Positions 38,334-45,561 are shown, numbered from the stretch's first letter. The stretch is 45,561 nucleotides of DNA from an uncultured Bacteroides sp. (GCA_900553815.1 USEY01000021.1:1-45561), one strand, 5' to 3'. Notes: a model not told the origin generated them from the sequence alone. Translations and numbers: made by a program.

Positions 38334-38438
38334 GTTGGGAGTTGAAAGTTGAGAGTTGAAAGTTGAGGGTTGAGGGTTGAGAGTTGAAAGTTGGGAGGTG
38401 AGAGTGGAGGGTTGAAATTAGAGAGGTGAGAGTGAAAA
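38334..38438. repeat. Heptad array, GTTGARR family, 15 units
   Basis: Fifteen consecutive 7-nt units keep strict phase: GTTGGGA, GTTGAAA, GTTGAGA, GTTGAAA, GTTGAGG and so on, with more diverged units (GGTGAGA, GTGGAGG, TTAGAGA) toward the right. It starts 23 nt upstream of the porin start codon. On the transcript the units read YYYCAAC, almost free of G and of structure. Confidence 0.8.
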
Positions 38439-38459
38439 CTCATTACCTGGAAAAACAAT

Positions 38460-38550
38460 CCGCTTCATCCGCCTCATCCGCGTCTAAAAAATCTCTTCTT
38501 CGTCCACTAACTCAAAACTTAATACTCAAAACTCAATACTCAAAACTTAA
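38460..38550. repeat. Nonamer triplet and opposed heptad array downstream of pgk
   Basis: Three 9-nt units TCCGCNTCW lie at 38460-38486. Six heptads of AACTCAA/TACTCAA/AACTTAA type follow at 38509-38550, in strict phase. Their complement TTGAGTT is related to the GTTGARR array at 38334-38438, so the two arrays face each other. The array runs into the pgk terminator stem. Confidence 0.7.
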
Positions 38551-38589
38551 AAAAGGCAACCCCTTTTATTCAAAAAGAGCTGCCTTTTT
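38550..38589 (-). terminator. Terminator of pgk
   Basis: AAAAAGGCA (38550-38558) pairs with TGCCTTTTT (38581-38589). On the minus strand the stem ends in a T run, 20 nt after the pgk stop codon. Confidence 0.8.
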
Positions 38590-38608
38590 ACATTATAATT
38601 TATTGTTC

Positions 38609-39865
38609 TTATTCGTTGATAGCAGCGATACCCGGAAGAACTTTTCCTTCGATAGCTTCCAGCAATGCGCCACCACCGGTAGAAACGTAAGATACGCCGC
38701 TGGCCAGACCGAACTTGTTGACACAAGCTACTGAGTCGCCACCACCTACCAATGAGAATGCACCGTTCTTGGTAGCCTCAACGATAGCTTCGCCTACGGC
38801 ACGAGAACCGTGAGTGAAGTTGTCGAATTCGAACACGCCTGTCGGGCCGTTCCACAAGATAGTCTTAGAACCCTTGATAACTTCAGCGAAGATTTTCTCA
38901 GTCTCAGGACCTATATCCAGACCTTCCCATCCGTCGGGTATTTCGTTTACGTTGCAGAACTTCGTGTTGGCATCGTTAGAGAAGCTGTCGGCAATCTTGG
39001 CATCTACAGCCAGTACCAGGTTTACACCTTTTTCTTTTGCCTTCTTCATCAGGTCGAGAGCCAGGTCAAGCTTGTCGTCCTCGCAGATAGAGATACCAAT
39101 CTGGCCACCCATAGCCTTGGTGAAGGTATAAGTCATACCGCCGGCAATAATCAGGTTGTCTACCTTGTTCAGCAGGTTCTCGATGATTTCAATCTTAGAA
39201 GAAACCTTAGAACCACCCATGATGGCAGTGAAAGGACGGTGGATATCGTTCAACACTTTGTCTACAGCCTTTACTTCCTTCTCCATCAGGTAACCGAACA
39301 TCTTGTGGTCTTTGTCGAAGTATTTAGCAATCAGTGCCGTAGAAGCGTGTGCGCGGTGAGCGGTACCGAAAGCGTCGTTCACGTAGCAGTCAGCATAAGA
39401 AGCCAACTTCTTGGTGAATTCCTTCTGGCTTTCTTTTACGGCCTTCTTGGCAGCAGCCTTCTCTTCGTCGGTAGCATCGTCGGCCAGACCACGGGGCTTG
39501 CCTTCCTCTTCTGCATAGAAACGCAGGTTTTCCAGCAGCAGGGCTTCACCCGGTTGCAGGGCAGCAGCCTTAACGGCAGCTTCCTCACCCATGCAGTCGT
39601 TGGCAAACTGTACTTCAACGCCCAGCAGTTCTGATACGTGCTTCAGGATGTGCTTCAGAGAGTATTTCTCTGTTACGCCTTTCGGACGTCCCAGGTGGGA
39701 ACCGATAATCAAACTACCGCCATCGGCCAAAATCTTCTTCAGGGTAGGAAGAGCGGCACGGATGCGGGTATCATCTGTGATGTTGAAATTTTCGTCCAGA
39801 GGTACATTGAAGTCCACACGAACGAATGCCTTTTTACCGGCAAAGTTGAATTGATCAATTGTCAT
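38609..39865 (-). CDS. pgk: Phosphoglycerate kinase
   Basis: The 418-residue glycolytic enzyme transfers phosphate from 1,3-bisphosphoglycerate to ADP. Typical segments are [21 protein letters not shown] near the start, [24 protein letters not shown], and the C-terminal nucleotide-binding GGGDSVA. It is complete and cytoplasmic. The gene has a -7 box TAACTTTG on the minus strand (39919-39926) and a terminator, so it is probably monocistronic. Confidence 0.97.
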   Translation of the reverse strand: MTIDQFNFAGKKAFVRVDFNVPLDENFNITDDTRIRAALPTLKKILADGGSLIIGSHLGRPKGVTEKYSLKHILKHVSELLGVEVQFANDCMGEEAAVKAAALQPGEALLLENLRFYAEEEGKPRGLADDATDEEKAAAKKAVKESQKEFTKKLASYADCYVNDAFGTAHRAHASTALIAKYFDKDHKMFGYLMEKEVKAVDKVLNDIHRPFTAIMGGSKVSSKIEIIENLLNKVDNLIIAGGMTYTFTKAMGGQIGISICEDDKLDLALDLMKKAKEKGVNLVLAVDAKIADSFSNDANTKFCNVNEIPDGWEGLDIGPETEKIFAEVIKGSKTILWNGPTGVFEFDNFTHGSRAVGEAIVEATKNGAFSLVGGGDSVACVNKFGLASGVSYVSTGGGALLEAIEGKVLPGIAAINE

Positions 39866-39918
39866 AATTCTCTGTTTTATTTAAAAGTGTAGTATGTTCG
39901 TTTTGTTTTGTTTGACCG

Positions 39919-39926
39919 CAAAGTTA
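39919..39926 (-). promoter_or_regulatory. -7 element of pgk
   Basis: Minus-strand TAACTTTG, 53 nt upstream of the start codon. No clear -33 element. Confidence 0.45.
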
Positions 39927-40044
39927 GTATTTATTTTGTTTGGTGTAGTGAAAACAATACTAAAAAATTAAGAAAAAGGCTGGATTGGCGGGCTACAAGA
40001 CTGTTTCACGGAGGCCGATAGTGCGTGTCCTGTCCTTTTCACCG

Positions 40045-40075
40045 TTTGAACTTCACTCAGTTTGCACTATCTTTG
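40045..40075 (+). promoter_or_regulatory. Promoter of the POT-like transporter gene
   Basis: TTTG (40045-40048), a 19-nt spacer and TATCTTTG (40068-40075), a full consensus match, 64 nt before the start codon. Confidence 0.7.
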
Positions 40076-40139
40076 CCTGCCGAGAGATTATGAAAATTAT
40101 TTTTTTGTATTAACCTGTCACTAAAAACACTTTACTACG

Positions 40140-41516
40140 ATGAGCAAATTCTCACGCGCGTTTTGGACTGCCAACGCCTCTGAATTGTTTGAACGTATGG
40201 CCTACTATGCCATCTTTATTGTTATCACCCTTTATCTGTCCAACACCTTGGGCTTCAACGATCTCGAAGCCAGCCTTATCTCCGGTCTGTTCTCGGGCGG
40301 TCTCTATTTCCTGCCCATGTTTACGGGCGCCTTTGCCGACAAGATAGGCTACCGCAAGGCCATCCTGATAGCCTTCACCTTGCTCACTATCGGCTACCTG
40401 GGTCTGGGCATGCTGCCCCTGATGCTGGAGTCGTCGGGGCTGGTGGTCTATGGCGAGAAGACCCAGTTTACGGGCATCGAACAGAGCAACCTGCGTATGC
40501 TCATCGTGCCCATCATGATTATCCTTGTCGTTGGCGGCTCGTTCATCAAGTCCATCATATCGGCCTCCGTGGCTCGTGAGACTACCTCCGAGACGCGTGC
40601 GCGCGGCTACTCCATCTTCTACATGATGGTCAACATCGGCGCCTTCACGGGCAAGTGCTTTGTCGACCCGCTCCGTTCGATGGTGGGCGACGAGGCCTAC
40701 GTCTACATCAACTTCCTCTCCGCCACCCTCTGCTTCGTGGCCCTCATCACCATCTTCCTCTTCTTCCATTCGGCCAATACCACCGGCCAGGGCAAGAGCA
40801 TGGCCGAGGTGTTCCGCGGCCTGGGCAAGGTCTTCACCAACGGCCGCCTGTTGTTGCTCATCCTCATCGTCACCGGCTTCTGGATGATTCAGCACCAGAT
40901 GTATGCCACCATGCCCAAGTACGTCATCCGCATGGCTGGCGAGACGGCCCGTCCCGGCTGGATAGCCAATGTCAACCCTTTTGTCGTGGTGCTGCTTGTC
41001 AACCTCATCACCCGCCTCATGGCACGCCGCAAGGCCCTCACCTCCATGGCCGTGGGCATGTTCCTCATACCCTTCTCGGCCCTGATTATGGCGGCTGGCA
41101 ACCTTTTCAGCGGCGACATCATGGGCATGCACCCCATCACCGTCATGATGATTGTCGGCATAGCCGTGCAGGCCATGGCCGAGTGTTTCATTTCGCCCCG
41201 CTACATGGAGTTCTTCTCCCTGCAGGCACCCAAGGGCGAGGAAGGCCTCTACCTGGGCTTCAGCCACCTGCACTCGTTCCTGGCCTCCATCCTTGGCTTC
41301 GGCCTCTCGGGCATCCTGCTCACGGCCTATTGCCCCGACCCCGCTCAGTTTGCCACCACTGCCGAGTGGCAGGCCGCCTCGGCCCATGCCCACTACATCT
41401 GGTATTGGTTCACCGCCATCGGCGCCGTGTCGGCCATAGCCCTCATTGTCTATGCCAAGTGGACGGGAAGAAGGAGAAGGCGGTGGGTTGATGCAAACCG
41501 CAGAACTATTGAATAA
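40140..41516 (+). CDS. MFS transporter of the POT/PTR type
   Basis: The 458-residue integral membrane protein has about twelve hydrophobic segments. The first helix carries SELFERMAYY, corresponding to the ExxERxxYY proton-coupling motif of POT-family peptide transporters. GAFADKIGYRKA is the MFS loop 2-3 motif. A role in proton-driven uptake of di/tripeptides is likely from family; the substrate is unproven. Wobble positions are strongly C-rich, unlike most neighbours, and this produces a long meaningless open frame on the opposite strand. The gene has its own strong promoter and terminator. Confidence 0.87.
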   Translation: MSKFSRAFWTANASELFERMAYYAIFIVITLYLSNTLGFNDLEASLISGLFSGGLYFLPMFTGAFADKIGYRKAILIAFTLLTIGYLGLGMLPLMLESSGLVVYGEKTQFTGIEQSNLRMLIVPIMIILVVGGSFIKSIISASVARETTSETRARGYSIFYMMVNIGAFTGKCFVDPLRSMVGDEAYVYINFLSATLCFVALITIFLFFHSANTTGQGKSMAEVFRGLGKVFTNGRLLLLILIVTGFWMIQHQMYATMPKYVIRMAGETARPGWIANVNPFVVVLLVNLITRLMARRKALTSMAVGMFLIPFSALIMAAGNLFSGDIMGMHPITVMMIVGIAVQAMAECFISPRYMEFFSLQAPKGEEGLYLGFSHLHSFLASILGFGLSGILLTAYCPDPAQFATTAEWQAASAHAHYIWYWFTAIGAVSAIALIVYAKWTGRRRRRWVDANRRTIE

Positions 41517-41530
41517 TTGTAAATATTGAT

Positions 41531-41567
41531 AATCCCGACCGTGGGCAGTAAACCTGCGGTCGGGATT
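41531..41567 (+). terminator. Terminator of the transporter gene
   Basis: AATCCCGACCG (41531-41541) pairs with CGGTCGGGATT (41557-41567), followed by TTCTCTTT. It lies 15 nt after the stop codon and may also serve the converging DUF5675 gene. Confidence 0.85.
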
Positions 41568-41594
41568 TTCTCTTTAGTTGGAGTGGTATGGCTC

Positions 41595-42008
41595 TCACTC
41601 CACCGTCAGCCACACCCCTTCGCCCTCGGGTCGCTGTGCCATGAGGTGGGTGAGGCGACGTTCGTAGATGCGCGAATCCGTGACGCGCCCCACTTGTGTG
41701 TTTAGTCCGGGCAGAATGCATCCGTGGGTGTCGTCGGCGGTGTTGCCCGCATGGATGCGGATGCCCTTGAAGCCGGGCACGTGTAGCACCAGCGGAAGCC
41801 AGCGTCCGAACTTCGGGCTGAAAGTGACCGCTAGGGGGTAGCGGCCTTCGGGGATGGCGGTGCATCCCTCTACCTTGCGCCCGGGGTGTCCCCATCCGAT
41901 GTCACGCCAGGTAGGTTCCAGCGTATCACAAAAATACTCTCCATTCACTTCCAGACGTCCTATCGTATAGTCCTTGCATTTGGCGATGCGTTTCAGTGTG
42001 ATTTCCAT
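41595..42008 (-). CDS. DUF5675 family protein
   Basis: The 137-residue protein has no signal peptide. The central motif FKGIRIHAGNTADDTHGCILPG is the DUF5675 hallmark. The H...HGC spacing recalls the active site of L,D-transpeptidases (YkuD), so an enzymatic role on peptidoglycan or a phage-lysis origin is thinkable but unproven. Its start codon lies inside the end of the prim-pol gene (16-nt overlap), so it is translated from the same message. It is the last gene of the cluster. Confidence 0.82.
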   Translation of the reverse strand: MEITLKRIAKCKDYTIGRLEVNGEYFCDTLEPTWRDIGWGHPGRKVEGCTAIPEGRYPLAVTFSPKFGRWLPLVLHVPGFKGIRIHAGNTADDTHGCILPGLNTQVGRVTDSRIYERRLTHLMAQRPEGEGVWLTVE

Positions 42009-44404
42009 TGTTCCGTTTTTTGATAGATTTGCTTATTGTTTATTGTTAGTTTTGTAATGTAATGGCGGTATGTCCATTGCCAGAGCATCTGGCGTGTGCC
42101 GTCGGCATCCATGCCTTGGCTTTGGCGCATGCGGATGGCATCAGTCAGGGTGAACTCGTCAGGGAGCAGCGTCAGCAGGTTCATGCGTCCATGCCGCTTG
42201 CCCTCTGCCTGAGACTCGCTCATGGCTTGGGCAATACCGTCGCCAAAGAATTCCATCTTGCACCACAAGTCGTACTGGAGCGACCAGCGCACAAAGTCCT
42301 CTATCGTCTTGTCCCACTTGCAACCCTGCGCCACGTAGAGCACGCACGCCTTCAGCCAGGCGATGACCAAGGCACGGAAGCTCAGGTTCTCGTACACCCG
42401 GCTTTGCGACAGGCGGGCCTGGTCGGCACATTCCTCCTTCAGCTTCTGCGCCAGCTTGTAGGCCTGCGGGCAATCAACGAGGCCCTGCGCCTTGACGAGG
42501 TTCTCGATGTAAGGGCGAAGCTGCTCGTCGAAGCCCGCGTCGTACGAGCCATACACGGGCATGTCGGCGCCAATCTCGCGCTCGGGTATGGTGCAGAAGT
42601 TGATGCGGCTTATCGGTCCGTCGGTCAGCACCTTGGCAAAGTAGCGCCTGCCCTTCTGTATGGTGGTCGAGGCGTTCCAGTTGAAGCGTATCTGCACCTT
42701 CTCCGTCACGCTCTGCGTGCCCACGCGCGTCTGTCCGTAGCGGTTGCCGGGGTCGAAGGCCAGGCACATTATCTGAAATTGCTGCCCGCCGCGTCCGCTG
42801 CCCCGCAGGGCGTCAAACTGGTCAATCTCGTTCAGCTTCGTGTAGAGGAAGTGCCCGTCGGCCTCGGCCATGCGCATCACGAAGGCGGGGTTGGTCATGT
42901 CGGCGTCAATCTCCTGAATCACCAGTCCCTCGGGCCGCTGCCGCTTGTCCTTGTTGGCACCTTTCGAGGTGACCTCCCGCTTCCATTCGCGCTCGCGCCG
43001 CAGGTTGTCCTCGTCGCGCCGGCGGATGTCGGCCATGATGCGGTTGATGGGCTCCGATATGCAGTCCTTGCCCGCACCCGTGCCCGCCATCAGCACGTTC
43101 ATCAGCGTGGCCTCGTGCTCCACATTGTCGATGTAGCAAAATCGGACCCTGTGCAGGTGTGTCGCCAGCGGGGGGAAGACGGCATGTGCCACGGCAGGTT
43201 TATAGACCTCGGGCGTGCGGCTGACCAGCAGCTTTATCAAGTCGGGCAGGCGCGAGGGAAGTGAAGGCGGAAGCTCTTCTTTTAATGCAGAATGAAGAAT
43301 GTCGGCTGCGCCTCCGAATGAAGAATTTTTATCATCGTCAGCACTTAATTCTTCATTCTTCATTTTTAATTCTTCATTTCCTATCGCTTCCTTCATTTCC
43401 TTGGGCGTGGAGTACCATTTCGAGGTGCACGCCGAGTGTATCAGCCCCTTCATTTCCTCTTCCGACAGGCCATAGCGGGGCATCACCTGGAGCATCAGCC
43501 CCTCGTCGTTGTCGGTGATGTAGCGCAGGTGCGAGGCCAGGCGGTGCAGGCGCGTGTTGCGTTCGCCCTGCACGGGTTCGCCGCCGGTGAGGGCGAACCA
43601 TTGTTGGATGATGGAGGCGTAGGGAATGCCGCGAAAGCACAAGGGGGCTGCTGCGGAGGGTTGGGTAACTGAACTCTCCTTCTTCTGGAAGGAGGAGTCC
43701 CCGCAGGGGGAGGTGGTAGGCAAAGCACCGTCAGACACCTGCACGGCCAACCTGCCACCCCGTCCTTCGGCCACCCCTCCTTCCAGAAGGAGGGGAGCCA
43801 CAGATACTTCCCTGCTATCTGCCATGGGCGCATCCACATCACTGAACATCCTCTCCTCATCCAGATAAAGGATATAATCCCTCGGCACCAGAAACGAGCA
43901 ACGGGCCAAGTCCTTCACCGCCCCGTCGTAGGCAGCATCGCCCAGCTGGCGCGACATCCACATCTGCGCATCGGCCAGCGTCATGCCTCCCGCAGGGTTT
44001 ACAAATACCAGGCGCAGCCCTTCGAGGCTCGGCGTCACGTGTGCCAGCACGATGCCCAGCCCGGCCTCGCGCCCACGCACCTTCTCCTCGTAGTAGCCAC
44101 GGGGATTGCTGATGTGGTCCACGTCGTACATCACCAGCCCCGAGGGCACGGCGTCAGCGTTCACCCGCCGTCCGTTGGCAAAGGTGGCGTGCGGGGTGAT
44201 GACCGGCAACGACCGCTTGCGCTCCGCCTTCAGCGTGTCGAAGTCAGGCCTCGACATTTCGCCCCGGCGCACGGCTTCCAGCGCGTCGGCTATCTCGGCA
44301 CATACGCGTGCCACCATGGGCGAGTCTATCGCCCGCTTCAGCAGTTCGGGGGTGCATTCGCGCACCACCCGGCTTCTTATATTGTTTGATATTCCGAATT
44401 TCAT
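41993..44404 (-). CDS. VirE_N-type prim-pol fused to DUF3987 helicase-like domain
   Basis: From ATG 44404 the protein has 803 residues; ten more upstream codons come from repeat DNA. The N-terminal BT4734/VirE_N domain resembles archaeo-eukaryotic primase-polymerases: VMYDVDHI gives D94 and D96, followed by SLEGLRLVF and DLARCSFLVP. A middle helical part resembles a primase C-terminal domain. The second half is DUF3987, with Walker A MAGTGAGKD at about 439-447. This pairing is typical of replication proteins on Bacteroidota mobile elements. Two repeat insertions are read in frame, at about residues 203-243 and 341-372, both in linkers. The 3' end overlaps the DUF5675 gene. Confidence 0.82.
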   Translation of the reverse strand: MKFGISNNIRSRVVRECTPELLKRAIDSPMVARVCAEIADALEAVRRGEMSRPDFDTLKAERKRSLPVITPHATFANGRRVNADAVPSGLVMYDVDHISNPRGYYEEKVRGREAGLGIVLAHVTPSLEGLRLVFVNPAGGMTLADAQMWMSRQLGDAAYDGAVKDLARCSFLVPRDYILYLDEERMFSDVDAPMADSREVSVAPLLLEGGVAEGRGGRLAVQVSDGALPTTSPCGDSSFQKKESSVTQPSAAAPLCFRGIPYASIIQQWFALTGGEPVQGERNTRLHRLASHLRYITDNDEGLMLQVMPRYGLSEEEMKGLIHSACTSKWYSTPKEMKEAIGNEELKMKNEELSADDDKNSSFGGAADILHSALKEELPPSLPSRLPDLIKLLVSRTPEVYKPAVAHAVFPPLATHLHRVRFCYIDNVEHEATLMNVLMAGTGAGKDCISEPINRIMADIRRRDEDNLRREREWKREVTSKGANKDKRQRPEGLVIQEIDADMTNPAFVMRMAEADGHFLYTKLNEIDQFDALRGSGRGGQQFQIMCLAFDPGNRYGQTRVGTQSVTEKVQIRFNWNASTTIQKGRRYFAKVLTDGPISRINFCTIPEREIGADMPVYGSYDAGFDEQLRPYIENLVKAQGLVDCPQAYKLAQKLKEECADQARLSQSRVYENLSFRALVIAWLKACVLYVAQGCKWDKTIEDFVRWSLQYDLWCKMEFFGDGIAQAMSESQAEGKRHGRMNLLTLLPDEFTLTDAIRMRQSQGMDADGTRQMLWQWTYRHYITKLTINNKQIYQKTEQWKSH
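43289..43382. repeat. Inverted heptad arrays inside the prim-pol gene
   Basis: GAATGAAGAAT occurs twice on the plus strand around a 15-nt GC-rich spacer (about 43293-43330). Five opposed heptads follow (43348-43382: TTCTTCA, TTCTTCA, TTTTTAA, TTCTTCA, TTTCCTA). The family is the one found after the Nudix and porin genes. Here it is coding, giving NEELKMKNEELS at a domain boundary. Confidence 0.7.
43676..43795. repeat. Palindromic MITE-like element inside the prim-pol gene
   Basis: CTCCTTC/GAAGGAG (43676-43694), CCCC-GCA-GGGG (43699-43709) and a perfect 10-bp stem CCCCTCCTTC/GAAGGAGGGG with a 2-nt loop (43774-43795). The outer stems are also inverted copies of each other with one mismatch over 18 nt. 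The insert keeps the reading frame and encodes a Gly/Ser-rich linker. Confidence 0.6.
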
Positions 44405-44426
44405 GTGTTTACAATTTTTTGGGTTA

Positions 44427-44450
44427 GTTGACAAGTTGACGAGTTAACTT
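44427..44450. repeat. Three octads between the 101-residue gene and the prim-pol gene
   Basis: GTTGACAA, GTTGACGA and GTTAACTT, the same family as in the addA/addB gaps. The last base touches the upstream gene's stop codon (44450-44452). The first lies 22 nt before the prim-pol start. Confidence 0.6.
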
Positions 44451-44755
44451 TACTCATCAAATATCCTGTCTACAAAGTCACTCGCCTGCCGGCTCTCATC
44501 CATGATGGCATCTGCCGGCACCACATCGGCTTCGTCCAGCCCTATGCGCAGCGTCAGCCTCACATGCCGGTCGCCCACGCTGGCACGCCCATGAGGCAGC
44601 TTGATGTATTTGCTCACCGACCGCCCCAAGCTGCGTCGATAGGCGTTGAAGTTGCCCTCCGTGGGGCTTACCAGTCCCAGACTGCCCTCCAGGCGTCCGT
44701 TGTTGCTCATTAAAGCCTTGTAGGCTTCGTCGCTGATTTGTATGTTTACGTTCAT
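44450..44755 (-). CDS. Hypothetical protein of the prim-pol cluster
   Basis: This 101-residue protein, I do not recognise it. It begins MNVNIQISDEAYKALMSNNG, predicted as a strand then helix reminiscent of ribbon-helix-helix starts. It continues with many Arg and Lys in the middle (YRRSLGRSVSKYIKLPHGRA) and ends acidic. There is no signal peptide or membrane segment. It is the second of four minus-strand genes ending with the prim-pol/DUF3987 and DUF5675 genes, so a DNA-binding accessory role in replication is possible, from context only. The upstream leader is a 14-unit heptad array. Confidence 0.65.
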   Translation of the reverse strand: MNVNIQISDEAYKALMSNNGRLEGSLGLVSPTEGNFNAYRRSLGRSVSKYIKLPHGRASVGDRHVRLTLRIGLDEADVVPADAIMDESRQASDFVDRIFDE

Positions 44756-44767
44756 GATTGCAATAAA

Positions 44768-44865
44768 GATTAATGGTTAATGATAAATGGTTAATGATAA
44801 ATGGTGAATGATTAATGGTGAGTGGTTAGTGGTTAGTGGTAGCAGGTGGTAGGTAAGGAGTTAAG
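44768..44865. repeat. Heptad array, GGTTAAT/GGTTAGT family, 14 units
   Basis: Fourteen 7-nt units in strict phase (GATTAAT, GGTTAAT, GATAAAT, GGTGAGT, GGTTAGT and others) begin 13 nt upstream of the 101-residue gene's start. They face the complementary array at 44974-45022. Confidence 0.8.
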
Positions 44866-44899
44866 CCGATACCTTGTAAACTTTACTTCCTATCGGCTT
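44863..44899. other. Hairpin between two opposed heptad arrays
   Basis: AAGCCGATA (44863-44871) pairs with TATCGGCTT (44891-44899), with a 19-nt loop. It sits between the arrays at 44768-44865 and 44974-45022. It may be a terminator or the apex of a larger palindrome. No gene is seen in 44900-44973. Confidence 0.5.
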
Positions 44900-44973
44900 T
44901 TAGCTGCCAATCTCTTAGACGCGGGTTGTGCGGATGAATCAGATTTACTATTTATCTGATAACTGGATAAATA

Positions 44974-45022
44974 CTTATCACTCATTACTTATCACTCATC
45001 ACTCACCACTAACCACTGAAAA
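44974..45022. repeat. Heptad array, CTYAYCA family, 7 units
   Basis: CTTATCA, CTCATTA, CTTATCA, CTCATCA, CTCACCA, CTAACCA, CTGAAAA, in strict phase, ending 4 nt from the stop codon of the 92-residue gene. CCACTAACCACT here is the exact complement of AGTGGTTAGTGG in the facing array. Confidence 0.75.
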
Positions 45023-45026
45023 TCGC

Positions 45027-45308
45027 TTATACCAGCTTGCTGATGACCACCTGGTTTTCGTAGCGCGTCGCCCCGTTCTTGTCCGTATAAGCCCTTGTCT
45101 TGATGCAGCCCTGCATGCGGTGCCACACCGTTCGGTCATACTCCGGGCAGGCCAAGGCCGCGTCGCCCGTCATTTCGGCATAAAACTCGTCGATGCCGTC
45201 GGTCAGCAGGAAGCCGCGCGAGTTGAAGACCATGGGGGTGCCGTCCTTGGCAGTGTAGGGACGTGCCACGAGGGGATGTTGCTGGATGATTGATACTAAC
45301 TTTTCCAT
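45027..45308 (-). CDS. Small protein, possibly OB-fold ssDNA-binding
   Basis: From ATG 45308 the protein has 93 codons including the stop; the frame upstream crosses the promoter and is ignored. The C-terminal stretch TRAYTDKNGATRYENQVVI resembles the SSB/PriB strand pair (R-x-Y-x-x-x-x-G-x-x-R-Y). The N-terminus MEKLVSIIQQHPLV does not. No family can be named with confidence. It is the first gene of the prim-pol cluster, and an ssDNA-binding partner would fit a replication module. The -7 box TAACTTTG lies at 45402-45409. Confidence 0.6.
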   Translation of the reverse strand: MEKLVSIIQQHPLVARPYTAKDGTPMVFNSRGFLLTDGIDEFYAEMTGDAALACPEYDRTVWHRMQGCIKTRAYTDKNGATRYENQVVISKLV

Positions 45309-45401
45309 ACGCTTTTTGTTATTGTTTTTATGGTTGGAAGCCTTCAATACGTAAAGCTCCCGCAACCACGAAACAACCTGTTTTCTTCGTGATTGCAGGA
45401 G

Positions 45402-45409
45402 CAAAGTTA
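45402..45409 (-). promoter_or_regulatory. -7 element of the prim-pol cluster
   Basis: Minus-strand TAACTTTG, about 94 nt before the first start codon of the cluster. The -33 position is not conserved. Confidence 0.45.
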
Positions 45410-45422
45410 GGACACAAAAAAG

Positions 45423-45450
45423 CCCCTGCCGACTAAAATGCCGACAGGGG
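45423..45450 (-). terminator. Terminator of a gene beyond the right edge
   Basis: CCCCTG (45423-45428) pairs with CAGGGG (45445-45450), with partial inner pairing. On the minus strand it is followed by a CTTTTTT tail. It would end a minus-strand transcript from outside the window. 45451-45561 shows no gene. Confidence 0.55.
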
Positions 45451-45561
45451 GATGATATGGGGAAAATGGGAATGCTTTGGGGAATGGAATCAAATATCCA
45501 GCAATCTATGGGGCATAGAACGAAGCGGTTTTTTCAATGGTCAGGGAAAATGGGCGAAAGG

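Noticed and set aside
40152..41393. 413-residue open frame antisense to the POT-like transporter
   Set aside because: It is a by-product of C-rich wobble positions in the transporter gene. The translation is rich in H, D, E and G with no recognisable domain.
44768..45022. Repeat arrays considered as CRISPR
   Set aside because: Units are 7-8 nt without spacers, degenerate and contiguous. There are no cas genes in the window.

Overview
The window is chromosomal DNA from a Bacteroidales bacterium, most likely Bacteroides or a close relative. The evidence is the recurrent Bacteroides-type promoter (TTTG, about 20 nt, TAnnTTTG) in front of many genes, weak Shine-Dalgarno sites, and typical Bacteroidota families: DUF4827 lipoprotein, DUF6266, DUF5675, VirE_N/DUF3987 prim-pol, an IntDOT-like integrase and a ~770-residue HsdM. 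Species cannot be fixed from the sequence alone.

Layout. 1-6300 looks like mobile or accessory DNA: a run of small perfect hairpins, a two-gene cassette (AAA+/DUF4143 ATPase, then a TOTE-type primase-helicase-PLD protein), and an IntDOT-like tyrosine recombinase that has lost its catalytic C-terminus. 6.6-8 kb holds a Nudix hydrolase and a MNT/HEPN toxin-antitoxin pair. 8-18.2 kb is mostly core: GlmM, a DUF4827 lipoprotein, a DHH phosphoesterase, an HD hydrolase, LptD, a broken CPBP-type membrane protease, uracil-DNA glycosylase and AsnA. A tRNA-Arg(CCG) follows, then a gene-poor stretch with inverted repeats, a frameshifted DUF6266 gene and a HAD phosphatase. 21.5-28.3 kb is a type I restriction-modification operon (hsdM-hsdS-hsdR) whose hsdM carries a single-base frameshift. 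28.4-37.2 kb is a minus-strand TPR-addA-addB recombination-repair operon. A porin, phosphoglycerate kinase and a POT/MFS transporter come next. 41.6-45.3 kb is a minus-strand cluster of a VirE_N-type prim-pol/DUF3987 protein with three small accessory proteins, one of which may be an OB-fold ssDNA binder.

The most unusual signal is not a gene. Many intergenic gaps are filled with degenerate tandem repeats locked to a 7-nt or 8-nt period (GTTGARR, GGTTAGT, AATGAAG, GTTGACRA and relatives). In each of six successive same-strand gaps between 28 and 45.3 kb such repeats lie between the stop codon of one gene and roughly 6-22 nt before the next start codon. Several gaps contain two arrays in opposite orientation. 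A heptad array and a separate palindromic element also sit in frame inside the prim-pol gene, at apparent domain boundaries.

Four genes look broken (integrase, CPBP protease, DUF6266, hsdM). Three involve single-base shifts, which could be real decay or sequence error.
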